Assembly (NCBI RefSeq): GCF_024129435.1
Contig: NZ_JAMXXN010000002.1
Span: forward strand, 174,651 to 238,650
Reading direction: 5' to 3'
Source of the DNA: Acinetobacter lwoffii
GTDB lineage: Bacteria; Pseudomonadota; Gammaproteobacteria; Pseudomonadales; Moraxellaceae
DNA: 64,000 nucleotides
Part shown: positions 26,225 through 34,073 of the stretch, in pieces
Layout: each line of letters starts with the position of its first letter
Position numbering within the stretch: position 1 is the first letter of the stretch
Program-made: the position numbers and the translations under genes
Notes under the pieces: model-generated
The model's database searches: none
Told to the model about the DNA's origin: nothing
Seen by the model: the letters and a program-made list of their open reading frames with translations, nothing else

Positions 26225-28855
26225 ATGTTTAAAAAGACATTTTTCCAAATCCACTGGTTTCTGGGGATTACAGCAGGTTTAATCCTCTCGATAATGGGGG
26301 TCACTGGCGCAATCTATTCCTATGAACAACAAATATTAAAATGGATGAATAGCGACAGTTATACGGTTCAGGTTCAGCAACGTGACAAACTCACGCCTTC
26401 CGAGCTGTATCAGTACTTTAACCGTACTGCGCCTGACATGAAGATCAACAGTATTACCGTGGCACAAGATCCAAGTGCTTCGAGTACCGTGAATGTCGCT
26501 AAAGAAGGCGCACGGCGTGGTCAGAACATCATGATCAACCCGTATACGGCTGAAGTCTTGCCAGAGATTAAGGGTCGGGAATTTTTCCAGTTTGTTCAGC
26601 AACTGCATCGTAATTTGACGGTTGGTCCAGTAGGTAAGCAGATTACCGGTGCCTGTACCCTGATGCTGATCTTTTTTGTCTTGTCAGGTCTGTACCTGCG
26701 CTGGCCGAAACGTCATTCGATCAAGCAATGGTTCTTTGTAAAACCTCAGTTGAAAGGCCGTAATTTTATCTGGGATCTGCATGCTGTTGTGGGAACCTGG
26801 GTGGTGATTTTCTACCTGATTCTGGCCTGTACCGGTCTGTACTGGTCTTATGACTGGTGGCGCAATGGCATGTTTAAAGTGCTGGGTGTGGAACGCCCGC
26901 AACCGGAAATGCAGGCCAATGCCGGCAATAACCGTGGTGAAGGACGTCCAGGCGGTGAACGTGGTCCGCGTGCCGAAGGTGAAGTACGAGGCGAAGGCCG
27001 CCAAGGTGGCGAACGCGGTGCTGGTGGTGAAGGCCGTGAAGGTCTCAGCCCTGAAGCTACTGCCCGTGCGCTAGACCAGAGCTGGATTGGCTTTAACACT
27101 GAATTTTCAGATAAGTATTCTACCGTAACGTTTAACCTTCCGAAAAAATCGGATGGCGAAATGCAGCTGAGCTTTATCGATCCAGTCGCTCAGCATGAAC
27201 GTGCACGAAACAGTGCCACTTATAATTACCAGACAGCTGAATTTACCAAAGTTGAGCTGTATGAAGATAAAAAGCTTAATGAAAAAATCATGAGCAGCAT
27301 GTTACCGGTGCATCGTGGCAGCTTCTTCGGCCCAATTTACCAGTTCTTTGCCATGGTCGCAGCCTTGTTGATGCCGTTGTTCTTTGTGACCGGCTGGATG
27401 CTCTATCTGAAACGTCGTAAACAGAAGCGCTTAACACAGGCAGCACGTCAAGGTGCGACTGCAGTAAACGTCGATGAAAATGCCAAACCGTGGCTCATTG
27501 CTTATGCCTCACAAACAGGGGTTTCTGAGCAACTGGCTTGGCGTACAGCAACTGCCCTACAGGAAGCACGCCAACCGGTAACCGTCAAGCCGGTACAGCA
27601 ACTGACGCTTGCCGATTTACAGCAAACCGAACAGGTATTATTTGTTGCCAGTACTTATGGCACAGGTGAAGCGCCGGATCTGGCTTCTTCTTTTGAGAAA
27701 AAAATCCTGTCTGCTCAAGCTGATCTCAGTCATTTAAGTTATGCGGTATTGGCTTTAGGTTCTCAGGAATATCCAGACAGCTATTGCAGTTTTGGTCACC
27801 GTATTGATCAGTGGTTAAAACAGAATGGTGCCCAGCAGCTATTCAATACAATTGAAGTCGACAATGCCAACAACGAGCATATCCAGCAATGGAATACTGC
27901 ACTGGCACAAGTCACTCGACTTGAGCTACAAGCGATGAGTATCGATAAGACCTTTGATCACTGGAACCTGAGTAAACGTGAAGTCCTCAATCCAGGTAGT
28001 CTGGGTGCGCCTGCCTTCAATATCGAACTGACCCCTGAACATGAAGCCATCTGGCAAGCAGGTGATATTGCCGAGGTTCAACCAGGGAATAGCCAAGAAC
28101 ATATTCATGCATTTATGCAAAAGCACCAGATTGCAGCGGGTACAGAGGTCCCATCTCTGCATCAAAGCATTGAACAGGCACTCTGGGATCGTGATCTGAC
28201 TCAAGCTGAACCTTTTGATTCTCTGGATCAGCTCCTCACGCAATTACCGGCTTTGGCAACACGTGAATACTCGATTGCCAGCATTCCAAGCCAGCAGGTT
28301 TTGCGTCTGGTGGTACGTCAGCAAACCGACACGAATGGTAATCTCGGTCTGGGTTCCGGCTGGTTGACTCAACATTCAGCGCTTAATGCACCCATTGCAC
28401 TGCGTATTCGCAGCAATGAGTCTTTCCACCTGATTGATGACAACCGCCCGATTATCTGTATTGGTAATGGTACCGGGATTGCGGGATTATTAAGTCTGCT
28501 CAGTGCGCGTAACCGTCAGGACTATAGCCAGAACTGGCTAATCTTTGGTGAACGTCAGCGTGAACATGACTTCTTCTTTGAAGAAACCATTCAGGCCTGG
28601 CTGCAAATGGGAACCCTGAAACGTCTCGATCTTGCATTCTCGCGCGACCAGCAGGAAAAAGTCTATGTACACCATAAACTGCGTGAACAGGCTGAAGAAC
28701 TAAAAGCCTGGATTGCACAAGGTGCGGTGATTTATGTTTGTGGTAGCATCAATGGTATGGCCAGCGATGTGGATCAGGCCCTGACCGAGATTCTCGGTGA
28801 AACAATGCTAGATCAATTACGTCTGGATGGACGTTATCGCCGTGATGTATATTAA
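26225..28855 (+). CDS. PepSY-flavodoxin-reductase fusion (iron/sulfite reductase-like)
   Basis: An 876-residue inner-membrane redox protein. The start at 26225 (MFKKTFFQIHWFLG) is chosen because the longer frame begins inside the Fur-box-like site. Order: PepSY_TM segments with heme-ligating His residues (about 1-400), interrupted by a Gly/Arg/Glu-rich linker (about 236-273); a flavodoxin domain (about 422-566) with SQTGVSEQLAWRTA; and a FAD/NAD(P) reductase module (about 590-876) with CIGNGTGIAGLLSLLSAR and the C-terminal Tyr of ferredoxin-NADP reductases. It resembles the PepSY-containing siderophore-iron reductases and sulfite reductase alpha chains, and would carry electrons from NADPH across the membrane. 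The Fur-like site supports an iron role. Confidence 0.88.
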   Translation: MFKKTFFQIHWFLGITAGLILSIMGVTGAIYSYEQQILKWMNSDSYTVQVQQRDKLTPSELYQYFNRTAPDMKINSITVAQDPSASSTVNVAKEGARRGQNIMINPYTAEVLPEIKGREFFQFVQQLHRNLTVGPVGKQITGACTLMLIFFVLSGLYLRWPKRHSIKQWFFVKPQLKGRNFIWDLHAVVGTWVVIFYLILACTGLYWSYDWWRNGMFKVLGVERPQPEMQANAGNNRGEGRPGGERGPRAEGEVRGEGRQGGERGAGGEGREGLSPEATARALDQSWIGFNTEFSDKYSTVTFNLPKKSDGEMQLSFIDPVAQHERARNSATYNYQTAEFTKVELYEDKKLNEKIMSSMLPVHRGSFFGPIYQFFAMVAALLMPLFFVTGWMLYLKRRKQKRLTQAARQGATAVNVDENAKPWLIAYASQTGVSEQLAWRTATALQEARQPVTVKPVQQLTLADLQQTEQVLFVASTYGTGEAPDLASSFEKKILSAQADLSHLSYAVLALGSQEYPDSYCSFGHRIDQWLKQNGAQQLFNTIEVDNANNEHIQQWNTALAQVTRLELQAMSIDKTFDHWNLSKREVLNPGSLGAPAFNIELTPEHEAIWQAGDIAEVQPGNSQEHIHAFMQKHQIAAGTEVPSLHQSIEQALWDRDLTQAEPFDSLDQLLTQLPALATREYSIASIPSQQVLRLVVRQQTDTNGNLGLGSGWLTQHSALNAPIALRIRSNESFHLIDDNRPIICIGNGTGIAGLLSLLSARNRQDYSQNWLIFGERQREHDFFFEETIQAWLQMGTLKRLDLAFSRDQQEKVYVHHKLREQAEELKAWIAQGAVIYVCGSINGMASDVDQALTEILGETMLDQLRLDGRYRRDVY

Positions 28856-28871
28856 GATAACCTGATATGCT

Positions 28872-28899
28872 AAAAACCGGGCTCAATGGCCCGGTTTTT
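28872..28899 (+). terminator. Rho-independent terminator
   Basis: AAAAACCGGGC, loop TCAATG, GCCCGGTTTTT. It ends the PepSY reductase transcript 17 bases past the stop. Confidence 0.95.
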
Positions 28900-28953
28900 A
28901 TTGAAGATACAAAAGCAATAATAAGAATATGAATAAGAAAAAAGGAACTCTGG

Positions 28954-29748
28954 ATGCTCAATCAACTTAAACGAAGTCTTAGCCTGATCTTTGGCTTGAT
29001 TCTATGTCTCAATAGCGTCTGGTTACTGAGCCAAGGTCAGAGGCATTTTGCTATTGCCTTGTCTACCTTCATTGGGGTGGCATTCATCCTGTATGCCTTG
29101 TTTTTTTCATCTATTCAGCGCTGGAAACAGAATTCCCGATTCAGAACCTTGTTCTGGAACAGTCTCTGGGGCGGATTTCTATTCTGGATCATCAGTGTCG
29201 CTGCTTTCTTCGCTTATATCCAGATGTCAATCAACCCGACTGTTCCGGCACGACCTGCTGCAGCGATTTTAGTATTAGGTAGTGGTATTAATCAGGGTCA
29301 GCCCTCACCCATCTTAAAAAATCGTCTGGATACCGCAGCAAAATATGCAGAACGATATCCGAAGACTTTAATCATTATGACCGGTGGACGAAATTTCTGG
29401 GAGAGACAGAGCGAAGCTGAAGTCATGCAAAGTTATATCCATACGAACTATCCGCAGCTCAACAACCCCATTAGCCTAGAAGATCAAAGCAGGAGTACCC
29501 AACAGAACCTGCAATATTCTCAGGCAATATTAAAACAGCAACATATTGATCGAAATGAGCCAATTGCGATTGTCACCAGCGATTTTCACAGCCCTCGTGC
29601 TCGCGCCATTGCCAGACATCAGGGTTATCAACAAGTCATCAGCCTGAGTGCCAGCACACCCCAGAATGTTCGCTATAATTCCTGGTTACGCGAATATTTT
29701 GCTTTGATTAATGGCTGGCTACTGAATGAATATTCATTGTTCCAATAA
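28954..29748 (+). CDS. YdcF family protein (DUF218)
   Basis: A 264-residue protein with two or three N-terminal membrane helices (about 10-105) and a DUF218/YdcF domain (about 105-250). The domain starts AAAILVLGSGINQGQPSPILKNRLDTAAKYAER and has MTGGRNFWERQSEAEVM and LEDQSRSTQQNLQYSQ, which are the family's conserved blocks. Related proteins (SanA, ElyC) act at the cell envelope, for example in envelope-barrier function and peptidoglycan metabolism; the exact reaction is not known. It is a single-gene unit. Confidence 0.85.
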   Translation: MLNQLKRSLSLIFGLILCLNSVWLLSQGQRHFAIALSTFIGVAFILYALFFSSIQRWKQNSRFRTLFWNSLWGGFLFWIISVAAFFAYIQMSINPTVPARPAAAILVLGSGINQGQPSPILKNRLDTAAKYAERYPKTLIIMTGGRNFWERQSEAEVMQSYIHTNYPQLNNPISLEDQSRSTQQNLQYSQAILKQQHIDRNEPIAIVTSDFHSPRARAIARHQGYQQVISLSASTPQNVRYNSWLREYFALINGWLLNEYSLFQ

Positions 29749-29773
29749 ACAAGCTGTTTTAAAAACAATAAAT

Positions 29774-30235
29774 TTAATTTAAACGGATCTGCCTAGGCAA
29801 AGGCATATCCGGATTTTTAAACAGTTCAGGTTTTTGCACATAAATCTGATACAGATAATTTTTAATATCGAGTAATAATTTTTCCGGTGCCACCAGAATA
29901 TTCTGTCCTTCCGGGGTCAGATCAAGCGAAACAATGGTACTTTCCTGACGTAAAAAGGGAATGACTTTCTCTACAAAATCCTTAAGACCAATTTCCTGAA
30001 TCTCGTAATTTGCCCAATTGTCTTTAATCAGCAGTCGAGCCAGACCTTTACTTTGCCAGCAGGCAAATGCGCGTTGTCCGGTAGGCGTGGCACATAAGGC
30101 CCAGCCATCTTGGTAGAGTGCAAAAATGCCAGCATTGGCAACAATGGCTTCAATATATTGCTTATAAAGCTGTTGAGGATCGAAAGCAGTTTTTTGGGAT
30201 TTGGTCGCGGCTTTGCGCTGATAGGGATTTCTCAT
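29774..30235 (-). CDS. DUF2750-type protein
   Basis: A 153-residue soluble protein. The segment AGIFALYQDGWALCATPTGQRAFACWQSKGLARLL (about 36-72) is what I recall as the DUF2750 hallmark. The first 18 residues are Lys- and Arg-rich and may be disordered. The function is unknown. It begins 72 bases after the last tRNA gene on the same strand, so read-through transcription from the tRNA operon is possible. Confidence 0.75.
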   Translation of the reverse strand: MRNPYQRKAATKSQKTAFDPQQLYKQYIEAIVANAGIFALYQDGWALCATPTGQRAFACWQSKGLARLLIKDNWANYEIQEIGLKDFVEKVIPFLRQESTIVSLDLTPEGQNILVAPEKLLLDIKNYLYQIYVQKPELFKNPDMPLPRQIRLN

Positions 30236-30307
30236 AATCGTGAAATCTTAATATTATTATAATAGAATCAGATTCTAAGGAATAAATAGAGTTGAAGCAA
30301 GAAGATA

Positions 30308-30383
30308 TGGTGGGCGCTGACGGGATCGAACCGCCGACATTCTGCTTGTAAGGCAGACGCTCTACCAACTGAGCTAAGCGCCC
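30308..30383 (-). tRNA. tRNA-Val(UAC), copy 1
   Basis: On the minus strand GGGCGCT pairs with AGCGCCC, the anticodon stem CTGC/GCAG encloses the loop CTTACAA with anticodon TAC, the T-loop reads GGTTCGATCC and a CCA is encoded. It reads GUA codons. It is the last gene of the eight-gene operon. Confidence 0.97.
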
Positions 30384-30489
30384 TGAGAAAAACAATAACG
30401 TTGTTTTAAATGACGCAAGACCAACAAGGAATATAGTCTTGGTATCTTGAAAACTCAGATCTCAGGAATCCAAGCTTCTCATCTTAGGA

Positions 30490-30566
30490 TGGCGCAGCGG
30501 ACGGGGCTCGAACCCGCGACCCCCGGCGTGACAGGCCGGTATTCTAACCAACTGAACTACCGCTGC
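30490..30566 (-). tRNA. tRNA-Asp(GUC), copy 1
   Basis: Minus strand: acceptor GCAGCGG/CCGCTGC, anticodon stem CCGGC/GCCGG around loop CTGTCAC, anticodon GTC, encoded CCA. Reads GAC and GAU codons. Confidence 0.97.
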
Positions 30567-30578
30567 ATCGTAAGAATC

Positions 30579-30654
30579 TGGTGGGCGCTGACGGGATCGA
30601 ACCGCCGACATTCTGCTTGTAAGGCAGACGCTCTACCAACTGAGCTAAGCGCCC
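30579..30654 (-). tRNA. tRNA-Val(UAC), copy 2
   Basis: By eye identical in sequence to the other Val copies, 76 bases including the encoded CCA; anticodon TAC in loop CTTACAA. Confidence 0.97.
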
Positions 30655-30723
30655 TGATAAAGAGTGTCAATCTTTAGTTTATTAAATTCAGGCTCAGGGA
30701 CCTCAATTTAATTTCTTTTGAAA

Positions 30724-30800
30724 TGGCGCAGCGGACGGGGCTCGAACCCGCGACCCCCGGCGTGACAGGCCGGTATTCTAACCAACTGAACTACCGCTGC
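30724..30800 (-). tRNA. tRNA-Asp(GUC), copy 2
   Basis: By eye identical to Asp copies 1 and 4, 77 bases, anticodon GTC, encoded CCA. Confidence 0.97.
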
Positions 30801-30814
30801 ATCGCAAAAGAATC

Positions 30815-30890
30815 TGGTGGGCGCTGACGGGATCGAACCGCCGACATTCTGCTTGTAAGGCAGACGCTCTACCAACTGAGCTAAGCGCCC
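30815..30890 (-). tRNA. tRNA-Val(UAC), copy 3
   Basis: By eye identical to the other Val copies, 76 bases, anticodon TAC, encoded CCA. Confidence 0.97.
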
Positions 30891-30911
30891 TCAAAAGGTC
30901 TATCGTATAAA

Positions 30912-30988
30912 TGGCGCAGCGGACGGGGCTCGAACCCGCGACCCTCGGCGTGACAGGCCGATATTCTAACCAACTGAACTACCGCTGC
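30912..30988 (-). tRNA. tRNA-Asp(GUC), variant copy 3
   Basis: Like the other Asp copies but the outer pair of the anticodon stem is T-A instead of C-G (TCGGC/GCCGA). Both bases changed, so pairing is kept and the gene is probably functional. Confidence 0.96.
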
Positions 30989-31036
30989 ATTTACACAATG
31001 TCGCTATTGTGGCAAACGAAAATTAAGATCTTAAAG

Positions 31037-31113
31037 TGGCGCAGCGGACGGGGCTCGAACCCGCGACCCCCGGCGTGACAGGCCGGTATTCTAACCAACT
31101 GAACTACCGCTGC
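31037..31113 (-). tRNA. tRNA-Asp(GUC), copy 4
   Basis: By eye identical to copies 1 and 2, 77 bases, anticodon GTC, encoded CCA. Confidence 0.97.
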
Positions 31114-31141
31114 AACTATAAGGTCTCAACATGAAAGAGCT

Positions 31142-31217
31142 TGGTGGGCGCTGACGGGATCGAACCGCCGACATTCTGCTTGTAAGGCAGACGCTCTACC
31201 AACTGAGCTAAGCGCCC
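31142..31217 (-). tRNA. tRNA-Val(UAC), copy 4
   Basis: By eye identical to the other Val copies, 76 bases, anticodon TAC, encoded CCA. It is the first gene of the operon, closest to the promoter. Confidence 0.97.
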
Positions 31218-31249
31218 TTTCTAAACGTCTATCATCGTTTGATGGGTGC

Positions 31250-31277
31250 ATTATAGAGAATCTGCACAGCCTGTCAA
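31250..31277 (-). promoter_or_regulatory. Sigma70 promoter of the tRNA operon
   Basis: On the minus strand, TTGACA (31272-31277), a 16-base spacer and TATAAT (31250-31255): both boxes are perfect consensus. The bases after the -10 (GCACCC) are GC-rich, as in promoters under stringent control. It lies 33 bases before the first tRNA. Confidence 0.9.
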
Positions 31278-31711
31278 ACGCTTTTCGGAATGTTTTCCAC
31301 TTTTTAGGTGTGAGTGATTAAAAAATAGGTTGTTTGTTAAAAAAAACAACACTTTTTGTTTATTTTTTAAGTCTCTACCGAAATTTTTTAATTTTCAAAA
31401 TCAAAATTGAAGCGAAATTTTGTGTTTTACCCTGCCAGGTTTCAGTCTAACCATACGATGTATTGCAATTCTGATTAAGGATTATACAAAGCTTTAAAAT
31501 ACTCGACGTTGTGTTCATGTAATCTTGCAACTGTCATTTATTTTTTATTCAGAAAATGCCAGTAAATCTAAGCTTCAAATAATCATTTAACCCATTTCAT
31601 GCGATAAAAATACGATCTGGATCAGATTACTCAATCTTTTCTGCTTTCTCCAACAAGCAGATTCAGTTCATAAAAACAAAATCATTTTCACATGATCTTA
31701 AAATCTAACTT
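31278..31711. other. Intergenic region, about 430 bp, no gene seen
   Basis: AT-rich spacer upstream of the tRNA promoter and downstream of the YkuD-domain gene. No open frame with a ribosome site and no terminator hairpin were recognised. Confidence 0.5.
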
Positions 31712-32245
31712 TTAATCGCTTTTCGAAACATTTAGTTTTTCCAGATCTAATGCTTGTTCTGAAATATAGACCAGTGCATCTTCACTAATCAGGTCAAATA
31801 ACTCAGCGACCTCCGGATTACGCATACGGATACAGCCGTGCGACAGCGGCTCTCCCATCTTTTCAGTTTCTGGTGTGCCATGAATATAGATATAACGCTG
31901 ATAGGTATCGCAGCCCTCGCCTTGATTAAAACCTGTCTCAAGGCCACTCAACCATAAAATGCGCGTCAGGATCCAGTCCCGCTGCGGAAATTCCGCTGCC
32001 AATTGAGGATTATAAATTTCACCCGTCGCCTGACGTGCGACAAATACACTATTTAAGGGAGCATTCTGACCAAACTTTTCAGCGACTTTGTGCCAGCCAC
32101 GAGGAGTCTTGCCACTATTTTCAGTTTCACCAATGCCATTTTTGCCACTGGAAATCAGATATTGCTTGTTTAGACGGGGCAGATACAGTTTTTGTTGGGC
32201 AAGATCAATCAGGATATCAGCTTGATCCAGATGCAAGGTATTCAT
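31712..32245 (-). CDS. elsL: YkuD-domain L,D-carboxypeptidase/transpeptidase (ElsL/LdtK type)
   Basis: A 177-residue YkuD-fold protein with the catalytic block SHGCIRM (135-141, Cys138) and HGTPE ahead of it (122-126). There is no signal peptide and no lipobox (it opens MNTLHLDQADILIDL), which sets it apart from periplasmic L,D-transpeptidases. From memory, A. baumannii has such a signal-less cytosolic protein, ElsL/LdtK, acting as an L,D-carboxypeptidase in peptidoglycan recycling, and it lies near the pil-chp genes there too; I infer that this is its counterpart. It overlaps the upstream ybaN-like gene by four bases (ATGA), so the two are translationally coupled. Confidence 0.8.
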   Translation of the reverse strand: MNTLHLDQADILIDLAQQKLYLPRLNKQYLISSGKNGIGETENSGKTPRGWHKVAEKFGQNAPLNSVFVARQATGEIYNPQLAAEFPQRDWILTRILWLSGLETGFNQGEGCDTYQRYIYIHGTPETEKMGEPLSHGCIRMRNPEVAELFDLISEDALVYISEQALDLEKLNVSKSD

Positions 32246-32724
32246 GACTTGTTATTCTCAGACTCTATTTTATTTGGCTCTATAGGGTTTAACTGGCTCT
32301 CTGCAGATGGCGCTGTCGGTATATCTGTCTTTTCTGGGCCGACTGTATTTTGCTGAATAATGATCTGATTCGGTTCAGGGCGTCGCCATAACCAGATCGC
32401 GACGATCAGCATCGTAATATTGGTAAAGGCTTTTACGGCCAAGGGTGCCGTAGTAAACAGCATGATGATCCCGCTGATCAGCATCATGATACTGGCCAGC
32501 CATTTGGCCTTACGCGGTACAGTACCGTGGGCACGCCAATCTCTTAAGGTCGGACCATATTTGGGATGATTCAATAACCAGTCATCCATTTGTGGCCAGC
32601 CTTTGGATGAGGCCCAGGCGGCCAGAATCAAAAAGACCGTTGTTGGCATACCCGGCAGGATTGCACCGATAAAGCCCAGGATCACAAACAGCACCACCAG
32701 ACTTCGCCAAAACAACACTTTCAT
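32242..32724 (-). CDS. YbaN-family (DUF454) membrane protein
   Basis: A 160-residue protein. The first 115 residues follow the DUF454 pattern: SLVVLFVILGFIGAILPGMPTTVFLILAAWASSKGWPQMDDWLLNHPKYGPTLRDWRAHGTVPRKAKW, with two hydrophobic helices before and two after. The last 45 residues are polar, Pro- and Asn-rich, and likely disordered. The function is unknown. Its last codons overlap the start of the elsL-like gene by four bases. Confidence 0.87.
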   Translation of the reverse strand: MKVLFWRSLVVLFVILGFIGAILPGMPTTVFLILAAWASSKGWPQMDDWLLNHPKYGPTLRDWRAHGTVPRKAKWLASIMMLISGIIMLFTTAPLAVKAFTNITMLIVAIWLWRRPEPNQIIIQQNTVGPEKTDIPTAPSAESQLNPIEPNKIESENNKS

Positions 32725-32811
32725 ACATCAACCCTAGCCGCAGAATTCAGGTAGTATAAAGCGTTTTCCGATACTGTCCGTTGTATTTCTGCACTTTTCA
32801 CAGGTTGTCCT

Positions 32812-33687
32812 ATGCCCTTTTCCAATTTAAACCAAAATCTTGTAGAAGCATGGCAACGTTATCAACATCCTCTGGTGCGGCAGCTAGCATTTGCTGTTGG
32901 CAGTCCGAATATCCTGTCCCATGTTCCAGATGAACTTGAGCTCATACATCGTTTTGAGTTGCATGACAGCCAGACCTGGCAGCGACATCTTAACCATTAT
33001 CATCCACGCTTGGAATTTCTTGATCAGCATCCAAAAGAATTAATCGAATTTGTACAGCAACTAAAAAGCACACGTTTGGGGCTGCGTTTTGAAATGCTGG
33101 TCTGGTTCTGGTTGCTCGATGATGCTTACCATCCCTATCGGCTGCTTGGCCATAGTCTGCAAAAAATTGAAGGCGCCAAAACCTTGGGTGAGCTGGATTT
33201 TCTGCTATTAAATACCGATACAGGACAGATTGAACATTGGGAAGTAGCACTAAAATATTATCTGGCCGAAGCCGATTTTAACCTTTCACATTGGTATGGC
33301 CTGAACCGTACCGATACTTTAATCAGAAAAATGAAGCATTTCACACAAAAACAATTCCAGTTTGATGAGGCTTTGCAGCATCCCATTCAAAAACGGTATT
33401 GCGTCCTCAAGGGACAGCTGTATTTGCCTACACATCATGCTGACCAGTCGATTCCTGCATGGATCAATACCGAACGTCGTCTGGGCTTATGGGGACAGCA
33501 TATTCCTGCTGCACAGCACGGTTTCTATCGTCTGCAACGACATGAATGGATTTATCCGCAAGCCCGGCCGAGCAGTTCAGCTGCGATCTGGTGGACGAAT
33601 GGACTTTATAAAAAACTCGATAGCAATGACTTTTATATGTATCGCAATCCGGTGCTGATTCAGTATCCTTCGCATAAGCCCCTATAA
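32812..33687 (+). CDS. DUF1853 protein
   Basis: A 291-residue cytosolic protein that starts MPFSNLNQNLVEAWQRYQHPLVRQLAFAVGSPNIL and has GLRFEMLVWFWLLDDAYHPYRLLGHSLQKI followed by LGELDFLLLNTDTGQIEHWEVALKYYL. The blocks GELDFL and HWEVALKYYL are DUF1853 hallmarks and resemble PD-(D/E)XK nuclease active-site motifs (D, then E-x-A-x-K). That reading is inference only. It is divergent from the ybaN-like gene. Confidence 0.8.
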   Translation: MPFSNLNQNLVEAWQRYQHPLVRQLAFAVGSPNILSHVPDELELIHRFELHDSQTWQRHLNHYHPRLEFLDQHPKELIEFVQQLKSTRLGLRFEMLVWFWLLDDAYHPYRLLGHSLQKIEGAKTLGELDFLLLNTDTGQIEHWEVALKYYLAEADFNLSHWYGLNRTDTLIRKMKHFTQKQFQFDEALQHPIQKRYCVLKGQLYLPTHHADQSIPAWINTERRLGLWGQHIPAAQHGFYRLQRHEWIYPQARPSSSAAIWWTNGLYKKLDSNDFYMYRNPVLIQYPSHKPL

Positions 33688-33802
33688 AGCATTACATTTA
33701 TTAACCGAAGCACTATGAAAACCACATATTTTTTAGAGCGTATATTTTCTACTCTAAGTCCCACATCATAATAATTTTATTATTGATTATACGGAGATGA
33801 TG

Positions 33803-33952
33803 ATGAAAAAAATTCTTGCTGCTTCATTAATGATGGCTTTTGTATTGACTGGCTGTAACACCGTAAAAGGCATGGGCAAAGATGTGTCTAAGGCTGGCGA
33901 TGCGGTAACCAATACTGCTGAAAAAACCTCTGACGAAATCCGTCAAAACTAG
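33803..33952 (+). CDS. Entericidin-type small lipoprotein, 49 aa
   Basis: Too short for usual gene lists. The signal ends MAFVLTGC, with the lipid-carrying Cys18, and the mature part reads [20 protein letters not shown], then [11 protein letters not shown]. This is the entericidin A/B pattern (CNTxxGxGxDVxxxGxA) of small stress-linked envelope lipoproteins. Three ATGs occur in a row; the last at 33803 is preferred because GGAG lies six bases ahead of it. A clean terminator follows at 33974-33999. Confidence 0.85.
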   Translation: MKKILAASLMMAFVLTGCNTVKGMGKDVSKAGDAVTNTAEKTSDEIRQN

Positions 33953-33973
33953 TTTTTTCCTAAACGCTCACAG

Positions 33974-33999
33974 AACCCTATCCCAGATAGGGTTTTTTT
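33974..33999 (+). terminator. Rho-independent terminator
   Basis: AACCCTATC, loop CCA, GATAGGGTT, then a run of T. It ends the entericidin-like gene. Confidence 0.9.
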
Positions 34000-34073
34000 A
34001 TATCAGTCGTTCACATTCAAGCCTATATTCGCCTATTATAGAACCGAAAAAATTATCGACTGTTGAATACCGT

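Noticed and set aside
30308..31217. Regularly spaced repeats of 76-77 bases resembling a CRISPR-like array
   Set aside because: Each unit folds as a tRNA with clear anticodon and CCA; not a CRISPR array.
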